Shown: positions 28,428 to 37,781, counted from the stretch's first letter. The stretch: DNA of 61,700 nt from Myxococcales bacterium (GCA_016191785.1 JACPVJ010000160.1:1-61700), one strand, 5' to 3'. Notes: generated by a model from the sequence alone, not told the origin. A program made the numbers and translations.

Positions 28428-29746
28428 CGATCGCAACGTCGCCCATTTCGCTGGGGCAGTCGCGGGTAGCGATTCGCACGCTGGCGATCGAGGTCGTCTC
28501 GGGTCCGGGCGCAGGCCTTCGGGCCGAGGCCGACAGCGAGCGCATGACCGTGGGCACAGCCGTGGGCAACACCGTGGTGCTGACCGATCCCACCGTTTCA
28601 CGCTTCCACCTCGAGCTGGCTCGCACCGACGGCGGGGTCGAGATCACCGATCTCGAGTCCACCAACGGCACGTTTGCCGGTGCGGTGCGCCTCAGCCGCG
28701 CGGTGGTCCCGCCCGAGACCCAGCTCTCCCTCGGGCGCACGGTGCTGCGCGTGTTCGACGGCGCCGGGACCACGGTGGAGCTGCACGAGAGCGATCGGGT
28801 CGGCGACCTCTTGGGCGCGAGCCCGTCGATGCGGCGCCTGATGGCCCAGGTCACCCGCGTGGCCAGCGTGCCGGTGCCGGTGCTCTTGATCGGCGAGTCG
28901 GGCACGGGCAAAGAGCTGGTGGCCCGCGCGCTGCACGAGCACAGCCCGCGCAAGGCCGGCCCGCTGGTGGTGGTTGACTCGGGCGCGCTGGCGCCGGGCG
29001 TGGTGATGAGCGAGCTGTTCGGTCACGAGCGCGGCTCGTTCACCGGCGCCGACCGCCAGCACCTCGGCGCCTTCGAGCGAGCCGACGGCGGCACGCTGTT
29101 CCTGGACGAGATCGGCGAGCTGCCCGCCGAGCTGCAGCCGCAGCTGCTGGGCGCGCTCGAGCGCCGCCAATTCCGGCGCGTGGGCGGGCAAGCCGACATC
29201 AACGTCGACGTGCGGGTGATCGCCGCGACCAATCGGGACCTGCGCGCCGAGGTCAACTCGGGCAGGTTCCGGCTCGATCTCTATCACCGCCTGGCCGTGG
29301 TCGAGATGCGCCTGCCGCCGCTGCGCGAGCGGGTCGAAGACATCCCGCTGCTCGTGCGGCACTTCTTGACCGAGTGCGGCCACGAGGGCCCGACCGAGAC
29401 GGTGATCTCGCCGGCCGATCTGGCCACGCTCGCGACCTATCGCTGGCCGGGCAACATCCGCGAGCTGCGCAACTGGGTCGAGGCGACGGTGGCCATGGGC
29501 GAGAGCCCGGCGCTGTCGGATGACGGCGCGTCGAGCGCACGGGCCGACGCCGGCGACGACGCGCACCTGGGCCTGGCCTACAAAGACGCGCGCAACGTCG
29601 TGCTCGGCCGGTTCGAGCAGAAGTATCTGGCGCGCCTGATCGCCAAGGCCGGCGGCAATGTGAGCGAGGCCGCGCGCCGAGCGAAGATGGACCGCAGCTA
29701 CTTGATCAAGCTCTTGCAGCGCCATGGGTTGCGCGGCGAGGGCTGA
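28421..29746 (+). CDS. Sigma54-dependent activator with N-terminal FHA domain
   Basis: A 441-residue enhancer-binding protein. The FHA domain (about 20-115, with TVSRFHLEL and LESTNGTF) binds phospho-Thr, so activity is probably set by a Ser/Thr kinase. The AAA+ domain (about 130-365) has Walker A GESGTGKE, the sigma54-contact loop as GSFTGA (Ser in place of the usual Ala), Walker B GGTLFLDEIGEL and the arginine-finger region. A Fis-type helix-turn-helix closes it (GNVSEAARRAKMDRSYLIKLL). The start is GTG. It is divergent from the envelope operon whose last gene is a kinase, an obvious candidate input; that link is an inference. Confidence 0.9.
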   Translation: MPSIATSPISLGQSRVAIRTLAIEVVSGPGAGLRAEADSERMTVGTAVGNTVVLTDPTVSRFHLELARTDGGVEITDLESTNGTFAGAVRLSRAVVPPETQLSLGRTVLRVFDGAGTTVELHESDRVGDLLGASPSMRRLMAQVTRVASVPVPVLLIGESGTGKELVARALHEHSPRKAGPLVVVDSGALAPGVVMSELFGHERGSFTGADRQHLGAFERADGGTLFLDEIGELPAELQPQLLGALERRQFRRVGGQADINVDVRVIAATNRDLRAEVNSGRFRLDLYHRLAVVEMRLPPLRERVEDIPLLVRHFLTECGHEGPTETVISPADLATLATYRWPGNIRELRNWVEATVAMGESPALSDDGASSARADAGDDAHLGLAYKDARNVVLGRFEQKYLARLIAKAGGNVSEAARRAKMDRSYLIKLLQRHGLRGEG

Positions 29747-29767
29747 GCCCCCGCCGCTCTCGGTCTC

Positions 29768-32700
29768 TCAGCGCTTCCTGCGACGCGACAGCGCGGCCAG
29801 CGCGAGCCCGGCGAGGGCCAGGGCCGCGGGCGTGCTCGGCCCCGAGCCGGGCACCGAGCAGTTGCACCCGCCGCCTTCGAGCGTGCCGGTCTGGGCCGCG
29901 TTGCCGGCGCTCGCGCCGGTCCCCGAGCCGCCGCTGCCGCCGGACGCGCCGCCGCTGCCCGCGGCGCCACCGCTGCCCGCCGCGCCGCCAGCACCCGCTG
30001 CACCGCCGCTCGCACCGCCGCTGCCGGCTTGGCCACCGCTGCCGCCCTGACCGCCGGTGCCGCCGGTGCCGGTCTTGTCGTCGGCGGGGTTCAGCGGATC
30101 ACGTTCGGCGCCGTCGACCTTGCCGTCCTTGTTCGTGTCCTCGTCACCGTCGCTCACGCCGCCGCCGTCGGTGTCGGCGATCAGCGGGTTGGTCTTGGTG
30201 CTCGGGTCCGCGTCGGCCTTGCAAGTGCCCTTGCTGCCGTCGGTCGCCGCGTTCGAGCAACCCAGACCGAGCTCGGTGCCGTCGAACAGGCCGTCGCCGT
30301 CGCTGTCGGGATCGAGCACGTTCTTCTTGCCGTCACCGTCGGTGTCGTCGCCCAGGTTCGGCTCGCTGCCATCGGTCACGCCATCGTCGTCGCTGTCGGC
30401 GTCGTTCGGATCCGAGCCGAGGGTCTTCTCGACTGCGTCCGAGAGCCCGTCTTTGTCGGTGTCGACCACCGTCCCGTCGTCCGCGCCCTTGCCCACGGTC
30501 GGGTCGGTCTCGCCCGTGTCGAGCTTGCCGTTCAGGTTCCCGTCCTCGCTGCCGTCGATCACGCCGCCACCATCGGTGTCGGCGATCACCGGCGAGGTCT
30601 TGGTAGCCGGATCGGCGTCCGCGATGCAGTGCTTGGCGGTGGCGCTGGTCGGCGGGTCGTCGCACGGCTTGCCGCTCTCGGTGCCGTCGTAGAGGCCGTC
30701 GTCGTCGCTGTCCACGTCGAGCACGTTGTCGATGCCGTCGCCGTCGGTGTCGTCCGACGGGTTGCGCTCGTCGCCGTCGAGCAAGCCGTCGTCGTCGCTG
30801 TCGGCGTCGTTCGGGTTCGAGCCCAGGGTCTTCTCCAGGGCGTCCGAGAGGCCGTCGTTGTCGGTGTCCGTCGCGCTGTCGTCGGCTGCCTTGCCCGCGG
30901 TCGGATCGGTCTCACCGGTGTCGACGGCGCCGTTCAGGTTGGCGTCCTCCGAGCCGTCGGCCACGCCACCGCCGTCGGTGTCCGCCTTCAGCGGGTCGGT
31001 CTTGGTGGTGCCCTTGTCGGCGTCGGCGATGCAGTGGCCCTTCGTCGCGTCGGTGCCGGTGCCCGCGCAGTCGAGCCCGAGCTCGGTGCCGTCGTAGAGG
31101 CCGTCGTCGTCGCTGTCGGGGTCGAGGGCGTCGATCAGGCCGTCGCCGTCGCTGTCCTTGTTCCACGCGGGCTCGGCGCCGTCGGCCGCGCCGTCGTCGT
31201 CGCTGTCCTTGTCGTTCGGATCGGTGCCCGCGACCGCTTCTTCGAAGTCGCTGATGCCGTCGCCGTCGGTGTCGTTGGCCCCGATGGGAATGTCGGTGGT
31301 CTGCGGGCCCGGCGCCCCGTTGTTGCCGTCGGTCGGGGTCGTGCCCTGGGGCGCGCCCTTCTGACCCGAGGCGGTGATGTTCGCCTGGTTGGCGATGATG
31401 CCCGTCGCGGTGGCGTCCACCGTCACCTTGAACTTCACCGTCACCGACTCGCCGACCGCCAGCGTGCCGCCGGTGGTCGCGTTGGCGCCGGTGCCGAGCC
31501 GCACGGTGAGGGTCTTGGTGCCGGCGGTGTACTCGCCGGTGTCGTCCCCGGCTGCGTCGGTCTTGGCCCCCGCCCCCACGCCAGCGCTGATCTGGATCGA
31601 GCCAGGGACGTAGGTCACGCCCGCCGGCAGCTTGTCCGTGAGCACGGTGCCCACTGACGTGTCGTTGCCGCTATTGGTGACGACGACGGTGTATTCGAAC
31701 ACGTCTCCCGGGAGCACCGAGCCGCCGTTCAGGTCCACGGCCGACTTGCCCGACGCGGAGAAATCGGGCTTGAAGGTCGAGATCGACGTGACGAACCCGC
31801 CGAGCAAGTACACGTCGCCGCTGCTGGTGGCGCGGATGTCGGCCGAGGTTTGACCCGCAGTGACTCGGCTGGTGATGTCGACCACGTCCAGATCGAAGCT
31901 GGACATGCTGGCGGCGCCGCCGGTCAGCTGGGGCAAGTCGCCGGCCACCGACACCGGCGCGCCCAGGGCCGAGCGCGAGCTGTTGAAGAAGTTGTCGATG
32001 GGGTTGACCGCGTCCGACAAGCGGTCGGCGTTGGCGAGCGGAGCCTTGCCGAAGAGCAGCGAGTCGCCGGTCGAGTCGGGATCGCCCTCGAACGTGATCA
32101 CCCCGAGCTTGGCGTCGAAGCCCGCCGCAGGCACCAGGAAGCCCGAGAGCGTCGCGTTCTGATCGGTGGCCGCGGTGACCAGATCGAGCCCGTCGAACAC
32201 CGCCAGGTTGCGCGGCGCCTCGGTGCCCAGCTGATACAGCACGACCATGTACCAACCCGCGAAGTTCACGTTCGTGTCCAGGTTGATGAAACTCAGCCCA
32301 TCGACGCCCGACACACGGTACCCACCGGCGCCGTTGGTCTTGACCAGGTCGGTCACGTCCGCGACGGACTGGTAGTAGATCTGCCCGCCACCGGCATCGA
32401 CCGTGTAGCTCTGGGTGGCGGTGACGGCCTGGGTGAAGCCGCCCTGTCGCTCTACCGTGACGCTGGTGTCGGCCGCGGTGCCGGTGCGGCGCGCGCCCCA
32501 GTAGAGGTAGGCGTGGGTGACCGCGGCGCCGCTCTTGAGCGAGAGCACGGCGGTGCTGCGAGCCTGCGCCATGCTCACGGTGTTGTTCGCCACGGCTTGC
32601 CCGGCCGCCGGGTCGTCGGCGCGCCAGTACACGTCGGGCGCCGAGTCCCCGGTGTTGGTGCCACACGCCCCCAGGGTGCCGACCACCGGCGCCGGCACGA

Positions 32701-32854
32701 AGACGCGACAGTCGTGCCCCAGGGTGTTGCCGATCAAGATGAAGTCGCCCTTCTGGTCGACCTGCACCCGCAGCTTGGGGGCCGCCACGGCGGTGCCGCT
32801 GGCGGACAGGGCAGTCAAGAGAGCGAAGCGGCTGGCGATGCTGAGTTTCTTCAT
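29768..32854 (-). CDS. Giant DUF11/TSP3 surface protein with MYXO-CTERM tail
   Basis: A 1028-residue secreted protein: signal peptide (MKKLSIASRFALLTALSASG), beta-rich N-terminal region of about 370 residues, a DUF11/CARDB-like repeat (about 375-500, LPGDVFEYTVVVTNSGNDTS, LTDKLPAGVTYVPGS), then about 430 residues of TSP3-type calcium-binding repeats (DTDGDGISDFEEAVAGTDP, DSDDDGLYDGTELG) in three long periods, a Gly/Ala/Ser linker and a MYXO-CTERM end (GGCNCSVPG, hydrophobic helix, SRRRKR). It looks like a surface stalk or adhesin. ATG 32854 is chosen for its GAGGA site; a GTG at 32872 overlapping the upstream OmpA stop (GTGA) is the alternative. It is the second gene of an operon. Confidence 0.82.
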   Translation of the reverse strand: MKKLSIASRFALLTALSASGTAVAAPKLRVQVDQKGDFILIGNTLGHDCRVFVPAPVVGTLGACGTNTGDSAPDVYWRADDPAAGQAVANNTVSMAQARSTAVLSLKSGAAVTHAYLYWGARRTGTAADTSVTVERQGGFTQAVTATQSYTVDAGGGQIYYQSVADVTDLVKTNGAGGYRVSGVDGLSFINLDTNVNFAGWYMVVLYQLGTEAPRNLAVFDGLDLVTAATDQNATLSGFLVPAAGFDAKLGVITFEGDPDSTGDSLLFGKAPLANADRLSDAVNPIDNFFNSSRSALGAPVSVAGDLPQLTGGAASMSSFDLDVVDITSRVTAGQTSADIRATSSGDVYLLGGFVTSISTFKPDFSASGKSAVDLNGGSVLPGDVFEYTVVVTNSGNDTSVGTVLTDKLPAGVTYVPGSIQISAGVGAGAKTDAAGDDTGEYTAGTKTLTVRLGTGANATTGGTLAVGESVTVKFKVTVDATATGIIANQANITASGQKGAPQGTTPTDGNNGAPGPQTTDIPIGANDTDGDGISDFEEAVAGTDPNDKDSDDDGAADGAEPAWNKDSDGDGLIDALDPDSDDDGLYDGTELGLDCAGTGTDATKGHCIADADKGTTKTDPLKADTDGGGVADGSEDANLNGAVDTGETDPTAGKAADDSATDTDNDGLSDALEKTLGSNPNDADSDDDGLLDGDERNPSDDTDGDGIDNVLDVDSDDDGLYDGTESGKPCDDPPTSATAKHCIADADPATKTSPVIADTDGGGVIDGSEDGNLNGKLDTGETDPTVGKGADDGTVVDTDKDGLSDAVEKTLGSDPNDADSDDDGVTDGSEPNLGDDTDGDGKKNVLDPDSDGDGLFDGTELGLGCSNAATDGSKGTCKADADPSTKTNPLIADTDGGGVSDGDEDTNKDGKVDGAERDPLNPADDKTGTGGTGGQGGSGGQAGSGGASGGAAGAGGAAGSGGAAGSGGASGGSGGSGTGASAGNAAQTGTLEGGGCNCSVPGSGPSTPAALALAGLALAALSRRRKR

Positions 32855-32868
32855 GGTCGTCCTCTTCG

Positions 32869-34596
32869 TCACTTCGTCTTGACCTCGGTCGAACCCTGGT
32901 TCGACTGGATGTGGAACTCGACACGACGGTTCTTCTGTCGGCCCTCTTCGGTGTCGTTGCTATCGAGCGGGCGCTCGAGGCCGAACCCGGCCGACGACAA
33001 GCGCTTCGGGTCGATGCCCTTGTCGGTCAGCCACTTGACCACGCTGGCGGCGCGCCGCTTGCTGAGGTCCTTGTTGTAGCCCTTGCCGCCGCGGTTGTCG
33101 GTGTGACCCTCGACGCTGACCTTGGTGATCTCGGGATGGTCTTGCAAGATCTTCAGGACGGCGCTGAGCACGCCGTCGCTCGCCGGCAAGATCTTGGCGC
33201 TCTTGGTGGCGAACTGCACCTGCTCGATGATCTTGATCTGCCCCGCCTCGATCTGAGCCTTGGGGCACCCGTGCTTCTTGGGATCGGGGTCGGCGACCCC
33301 GGCCTTGTCGACGCAGGCGTCTTCGATGTCCAAGATGCCATCGCCGTCGGTGTCCTTCGGCGCGGGGCACCCGTGCTTCGACGGGTCGGCGTTCGACACG
33401 CCCTTCTCTTTCGGGCACGCGTCCACGTCGTCGGTGATGCCGTCACCGTCGGTGTCCGCCGGCGCGGGGCACCCGTGCTTCTTCGGGTCGTCGCTCTTGA
33501 CGCCCGGCTCTTCGGGGCAGGCGTCGTCCGCGTCCAGGATCCCGTCCTTGTCGCGGTCGGCCGGAGCGGCCGCGGGCGGGCACCCATGGGTCTTCGGATC
33601 GTCGGTGCGCACTCCCGGCGTGTCCGGACAGGCGTCGTCCGCATCCAAGATCCCGTCCCGATCCCGATCGGACGGCGCGGCGGGCTTCTCGACCGCGGGG
33701 AACCACTCGATGCTGGCGAGCACACGGACCGCGGGCGCGCCCACGCCACGCGTGAGCCCTGGCCCAACCGCCGCACCCACGCGCCAGTCCGGCGTGACGC
33801 GGTACTTGCCGCCGATCACCACCTCGAGGGGCGTCGTACGCTTCTTGAACGCGCCGTCGCCGCCGTCGCTCACCACCGTCGAGCCGAAGATCTCGGGCCC
33901 GACGATCAGCTTCTTGTCCATCGTGCGCAGACCGATCGCCGCAGAGAACGTCATCTCGCTCCCGAACGCCTCCCCGCCCAGGTCGTCGCCCTTCGCGCGA
34001 TAGTTGAAGCCGGTCTGGGCCGCGTAGGCCAGATCGCCGAGGTCACCGGCCAGCATCAAGCGCGGCCGGATGCGGACCTTGTCGTCACTGGCGAACGCTT
34101 TCTGGTTGCCCTCGGGGATGAAGCCCTGCACGCCGAACGCCAGCGTGGCCGCGCCGCCGTACTCGCCCACCAGGCGCACGTCGGCGCTCAGCCGGGGGTC
34201 GCCGATGCTGGCCTTGTCGCTGGTCGAGAACGAGCTCTGGGCGACGTTCAGCGACTCTCCCTTGGAGTACGCGAGCAGCGGCAGGTTCGCGCCGAGACGC
34301 AGGCGATCGAACAGCACCACGGCGCCGCCCAGGTGGACGAAGAGCTGGTGCTCGACGATGGCCGCTTGCTCGTCGCCGTTCGAGTCGTACCAGACCAGCG
34401 GCTTGTAGGCGTAGTCGCCGACGGCGCCGAGGGCGAAGCGGCCATGGCCGCGCAGGTCGAGGGACTCGCCCACGAACCAGTCGCTGCCCCGCTCGGACGG
34501 CTCGTAGCGGTCGAGGGCGAAGCCGCCCTCCGCGAGCGCGGGTGAAGCACACAAGAGGGCGAGGGAAGCGAGCGCGAGAGAAGTGAGAGTCCGCAT
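32869..34596 (-). CDS. OmpA-family outer-membrane protein with four TSP3 units
   Basis: A 575-residue paralogue of the OmpA-TSP3 protein at 26.7 kb. It has a signal peptide (SLALASLALLCASPALA), a beta-barrel of about 300 residues, four TSP3-like units (about 330-445, each DxDxDGIxDxxDACP ending in KHGCP) and an OmpA/MotB domain (about 450-560: VQFATKSAKI, VEGHTDNRGGKGYNKDLSKRRA, KNRRVEFHIQ). The Asp and Arg that bind diaminopimelate in OmpA domains are present by motif. It is followed directly by the DUF11/TSP3 gene, which suggests that the pair assembles as an outer-membrane base plus surface stalk. Confidence 0.87.
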   Translation of the reverse strand: MRTLTSLALASLALLCASPALAEGGFALDRYEPSERGSDWFVGESLDLRGHGRFALGAVGDYAYKPLVWYDSNGDEQAAIVEHQLFVHLGGAVVLFDRLRLGANLPLLAYSKGESLNVAQSSFSTSDKASIGDPRLSADVRLVGEYGGAATLAFGVQGFIPEGNQKAFASDDKVRIRPRLMLAGDLGDLAYAAQTGFNYRAKGDDLGGEAFGSEMTFSAAIGLRTMDKKLIVGPEIFGSTVVSDGGDGAFKKRTTPLEVVIGGKYRVTPDWRVGAAVGPGLTRGVGAPAVRVLASIEWFPAVEKPAAPSDRDRDGILDADDACPDTPGVRTDDPKTHGCPPAAAPADRDKDGILDADDACPEEPGVKSDDPKKHGCPAPADTDGDGITDDVDACPKEKGVSNADPSKHGCPAPKDTDGDGILDIEDACVDKAGVADPDPKKHGCPKAQIEAGQIKIIEQVQFATKSAKILPASDGVLSAVLKILQDHPEITKVSVEGHTDNRGGKGYNKDLSKRRAASVVKWLTDKGIDPKRLSSAGFGLERPLDSNDTEEGRQKNRRVEFHIQSNQGSTEVKTK

Positions 34597-34735
34597 GTGG
34601 ATCACCAGGGGTCGGCGTGGAAGAGCAACCGGCGTGCCGGGGCGTAAAGCGCGGGAAGCATGCGTCAACCGTCGCGCGAAGTGCAGGCTGGAGACCGCAG
34701 ATCGGGCCGGACTGTCGCCTGCTGCCTGCAGCGGG

Positions 34736-34767
34736 CGAGTTACCGGTAACCGGTGTCAGCGGTAACC
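34736..34767. promoter_or_regulatory. Palindromic operator candidate TTACCGGTAA with extra half-site
   Basis: CGAGTTACCGGTAACCG (34736-34752) contains the 12-base palindrome GTTACCGGTAAC. A half-site CGGTAACC follows 8 bases later, and a further TTACCGGT lies near 34819. All sit in the 254-base divergent gap between the OmpA gene and the MYXO-CTERM gene. The same 17-mer occurs, inverted, at 40232-40248. The regulator is unknown. Confidence 0.45.
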
Positions 34768-34850
34768 AGCACCAACGCTTGGATCTCACAGGGGTTTGCC
34801 CTGGCCCACGGGTTGCTCTTACCGGTCGCCCTGATGGAGGTGCTTCGAAA

Positions 34851-35672
34851 ATGAGACCGATGAAATTCATCCCGACCCTGTTCGCGCTGAGCCTCGCGCT
34901 CGCCGCGAACGAGGCCCGCGCCAGCTACCCAGCTGGTGTCTGGGTCAAAGTGAAGAAGGTGGTGTTCGAGCCCGACGCGACGAACCCCACCAAGATCCAA
35001 ATCCACGGCGCCGCGATGCTCTACGACAAGAGCACGGGCACGAGCTACACGGGATACACCGAGCCCGCGTTCGGCTTCCTCTACTACAGCTGCCCGGCCG
35101 GCAAGGAGAAGACCTGCGTCAGCGAGTGGGCTGACGTCGAGAAGAACATCAAGGCGACCGACGACGTCTGCGTCGGTCTCGGCGATCAGAGCCTGCCCAC
35201 CGGAACGCTGCGGGCACCAAACGCGACGCCGACCAAGCCCGACGAGTACCCGATCGCGATGGGTGTGTTGACTGGGTACGTGCCGTGTCAGGTGATCGAG
35301 AAGTTCCTGAACAGCCAGCCCGACGGGGGGACCGGCGGCGCCGGCGGAACCGGCGGGACCGGAGGGTCGACCAGCAGCGGAGGGTCGACCAGCACCGGCG
35401 GAGCCGCGGGCTCGGGCAGCGGCGGCGCTTCGACCGGCGGCGCTGCAGGCTCGGGCAGCGGCGGCGCTTCGACCGGCGGCGCTTCGGCCGGCGGCGCTTC
35501 GAGCGGCGGCACATCGAGCGGCGGCGCCTCGAGCGGCGGCACCGGATCGGGCGACGACTCGAGTGACGACGGCGGTTGCACCGTCTCGGCGCCGAGCTCC
35601 GTCGCCGGGTTCGGCTGGCTCTTGGCGGCGCTCGGCGCAGCATTCGCCCTGCGGCGAGGGAAGCGAGGCTGA
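34851..35672 (+). CDS. Secreted MYXO-CTERM protein with Gly/Ser/Thr linker
   Basis: A 273-residue protein: signal peptide (MKFIPTLFALSLALAANEARA), folded domain of about 130 residues (WVKVKKVVFEPDATNPTKIQ, three or four cysteines), a Gly/Ser/Thr/Ala linker and a MYXO-CTERM tail (DDGGCTVSAP, hydrophobic helix, LRRGKRG). The domain is beta-rich and I do not recognise it. GGAGG ten bases before the ATG supports the start. It ends three bases before the desaturase fusion, so the three genes 34851-37726 probably form one operon. Confidence 0.75.
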   Translation: MRPMKFIPTLFALSLALAANEARASYPAGVWVKVKKVVFEPDATNPTKIQIHGAAMLYDKSTGTSYTGYTEPAFGFLYYSCPAGKEKTCVSEWADVEKNIKATDDVCVGLGDQSLPTGTLRAPNATPTKPDEYPIAMGVLTGYVPCQVIEKFLNSQPDGGTGGAGGTGGTGGSTSSGGSTSTGGAAGSGSGGASTGGAAGSGSGGASTGGASAGGASSGGTSSGGASSGGTGSGDDSSDDGGCTVSAPSSVAGFGWLLAALGAAFALRRGKRG

Positions 35673-35675
35673 GCC

Positions 35676-36893
35676 ATGGCGATGCCCGCGGAGTGGTGGT
35701 CCTTCCAAAGCGCGCGTCGATCTCGTGCTCTGTTCCGCCACTCCGCGCGCGACGCCTGGCTGGTCGCCGGGACGTGGGCGCAGGCCGGCGTGACGCTGCT
35801 GGCGTTCACCCTTGCCCGGCAGAGCGCCGCCGGGTCGGTGCTCGCGGCAGCCGTGTTCGGCGTCGGCATCTGCTGGTGCTCCAACGCCGTGTCGCACAAC
35901 CACTTGCACAACGCGCTCTTCAGATCGAGGACGCTCAACCGGGCCTTCGACCTGTGGCTGACGCTGCTGGTCGGAATTCCGCAGTCGCTCTGGAAGGCGC
36001 GCCACCTCTGGCACCACGCCGGCGAGCCGGCAGGGGCGCGGTTCGCTGCCCAGCGCCGCGAGGTCCTGGCGGTCGGCGCGCTGTGGGCGGCGCTCGTGCT
36101 GGCTGTCCCCGAGGTCTTCCTGTTCGCGTACGCGCCGGGCTACTTGCTCGGCTTGGCGCTGTGTCGCGTGCAGGGCGACATGGAGCACGCGCGCGCCCGG
36201 TCCCCCGAGGCGGGCGTCAGCTACTACGGCCGCGTCTACAACTTCTTCTGGTTCAACGACGGCCACCACGCCGAGCACCACCAGTTCCCGAGCGAGCACT
36301 GGACGCGCCTGCCTGCGCGACGGCCGGCCATCGCGCTCGCGCCGAGCGCGCTTCCTCCGCAGCTGCGCTGGCTCGAGCGAGTGTCACCGAGCGAGCTCAA
36401 GGGCTGGTTTCTCTGCGCCCTCGAGCGCGTCGCGCTCCGGTCGTTCTGGCTGCAACGCTTCATGGTCTGGACCCACGCGCGGGCGATGGCGCCGCTCATC
36501 GCGGCGTTGCCCGAGCGCCCGGTGCGGGTCGCGATCGTCGGCGGCGGTCTCTTTCCGCGCAGCCTGCTGGTGCTTGCCAAGCTCTTGCCCGAGGCGCGGT
36601 TCGAGGTCGTCGACCGGTCGGTCGCGAGCGTGTCGCGGGCCGTCGACTTCTTGAAGCGCCACCACTTCTCGCGGGGCCGCGTGCGCTTTCGCATCGAGAG
36701 CTTCGATCCGAGTCGGCACGCCGACCACGATCTGATCGTCACGCCTCTGGGCTTCGTCGGCCGTGAAGCGACGCTGTGCGAGGCCGCGCTCCGGGCTCGC
36801 GTGCTCCGCCACGACTGGCTGTGGGTGCGACCGAGGGGCGCGTCGCGGGTCGTGTCGTGGCTTCTCCTCAAGCGAGTGACCCTGGTCGCATGA
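35676..36893 (+). CDS. Membrane fatty-acid desaturase fused to a Rossmann methyltransferase-like domain
   Basis: A 405-residue bifunctional-looking protein. Residues 1-230 form a membrane di-iron desaturase/hydroxylase domain with all three histidine boxes: SHNHLHN, RHLWHHAG and GHHAEHHQFP, set among four hydrophobic helices. Residues 275-405 carry a class I SAM-binding-like fold: VRVAIVGGGLFPRSLLVL (nucleotide loop) and the acidic end of strand 2, RFEVVDRS, followed by DHDLIVTPLGF. Known desaturases act on acyl chains or head groups; whether the second half is an active methyltransferase is unclear. It overlaps psd by four bases (ATGA), pointing to phospholipid modification. Confidence 0.75.
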   Translation: MAMPAEWWSFQSARRSRALFRHSARDAWLVAGTWAQAGVTLLAFTLARQSAAGSVLAAAVFGVGICWCSNAVSHNHLHNALFRSRTLNRAFDLWLTLLVGIPQSLWKARHLWHHAGEPAGARFAAQRREVLAVGALWAALVLAVPEVFLFAYAPGYLLGLALCRVQGDMEHARARSPEAGVSYYGRVYNFFWFNDGHHAEHHQFPSEHWTRLPARRPAIALAPSALPPQLRWLERVSPSELKGWFLCALERVALRSFWLQRFMVWTHARAMAPLIAALPERPVRVAIVGGGLFPRSLLVLAKLLPEARFEVVDRSVASVSRAVDFLKRHHFSRGRVRFRIESFDPSRHADHDLIVTPLGFVGREATLCEAALRARVLRHDWLWVRPRGASRVVSWLLLKRVTLVA

Positions 36894-37726
36894 CGGCCCT
36901 TCATCGCACCGAGGCGTTCCTGCGCTGCTACGCGTTCTTGCCGCACCGCGTGCTGAACCGCGCCACCGCCCTGCTGACCTCTGCCCAGAGGCCCGCGTGG
37001 GCGGTGGATCGCGCCATCGACCACTGGGCGCGGCGCGACGGCATCGACCGCTCCGAGTTCGAGCAGCGCCGCTTCGCCTCGCTGGACGACTTCTTCTTAC
37101 GCCGCCTGGCGCCGGGCGCCCGCCCGCTCGAGCCGGGGTTCGTGGCGCCCTGCGACGGCAACCTGATCGCGTCCGGTCGCATCGATCTCGACCGCCCGCT
37201 GGTGGTCAAGCAGCAGCGGCTGAGCGTCGATCGCGTGGTCAATGGCGGGGTGCACGACCTCGGCCTCTCGGACTTCGAGGGCGGAACCTACGCCGTGATC
37301 TTCCTCACGCCCCGTGGTTACCACCGGGTGCACATGCCGGTGGCGGGCACGCTCGAGGCGGTGCGATGGATCCCGGGCCGCTACTTCCCCCAGAACGAGG
37401 ACGCGCTGCGGGTCGTGCCCCGCGTGTACGAGCGCAACGAGCGGGCGACGCTGTCGTGCCGCGACGCGCGGGGGCGCCGGTTCTTGATGGTGATGGTGGG
37501 CGCCAGCCTGATCGGCGGCATCCACCTCGAGGGCGTCGAGCGGCGCGCGTGGGTGAAGACCGAGCCTCACCCGATCGGTCGCGCGCTCGCGCGCGGTGAC
37601 GAGCTCGGGCACTTCGCCTTCGGCTCGACGGTGGTCGTGCTCTTGCCGCGCGGGTACGCGACCGGCGTGGTCGAGCGGCCCGAGGTGCGGATGGGGCAGC
37701 GGCTGCTCGAGGGCGACGGCGCCTGA
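36890..37726 (+). CDS. psd: Phosphatidylserine decarboxylase
   Basis: A 278-residue proenzyme that makes phosphatidylethanolamine. Family marks are FVAPCDGNLIASG (usually SPxDG), YHRVHMPVAGTLEAV, PGRYFPQNEDAL, NERATL, VMVGASLIGGI and the self-cleavage site near the C-terminus, HFAFGSTVVVLL. There FGST stands for the usual LGST, and the Ser becomes the pyruvoyl cofactor. Length is normal for the short bacterial form. The N-terminus is moderately hydrophobic and fits membrane association. Its ATG overlaps the stop of the desaturase-methyltransferase gene, so both act in the same lipid pathway. It might be a specialised second copy rather than the housekeeping gene. Confidence 0.88.
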   Translation: MTALHRTEAFLRCYAFLPHRVLNRATALLTSAQRPAWAVDRAIDHWARRDGIDRSEFEQRRFASLDDFFLRRLAPGARPLEPGFVAPCDGNLIASGRIDLDRPLVVKQQRLSVDRVVNGGVHDLGLSDFEGGTYAVIFLTPRGYHRVHMPVAGTLEAVRWIPGRYFPQNEDALRVVPRVYERNERATLSCRDARGRRFLMVMVGASLIGGIHLEGVERRAWVKTEPHPIGRALARGDELGHFAFGSTVVVLLPRGYATGVVERPEVRMGQRLLEGDGA

Positions 37727-37759
37727 CGCGAGCGCTCGGGCGCCGCGCTGGGCTTGCGG

Positions 37760-37781
37760 CGACTCATAAATCGACTCATAA
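37760..37781 (+). promoter_or_regulatory. Tandem CGACTCATAA repeat before a TA operon
   Basis: CGACTCATAA occurs twice, 12 bases apart (37760-37769 and 37772-37781), with the second copy touching the ATG. The spacing of about one helical turn fits side-by-side binding of RHH dimers. A third CGACTCA lies within the first codons. CATAAA or CATAAT could serve as -10, giving a near-leaderless mRNA. Confidence 0.4.

Noticed and set aside
29747..29767. Intrinsic terminator between convergent genes
   Set aside because: No stem followed by a T run is visible here or at the other convergent junctions (12381-12391, 16471-16472, 53521).
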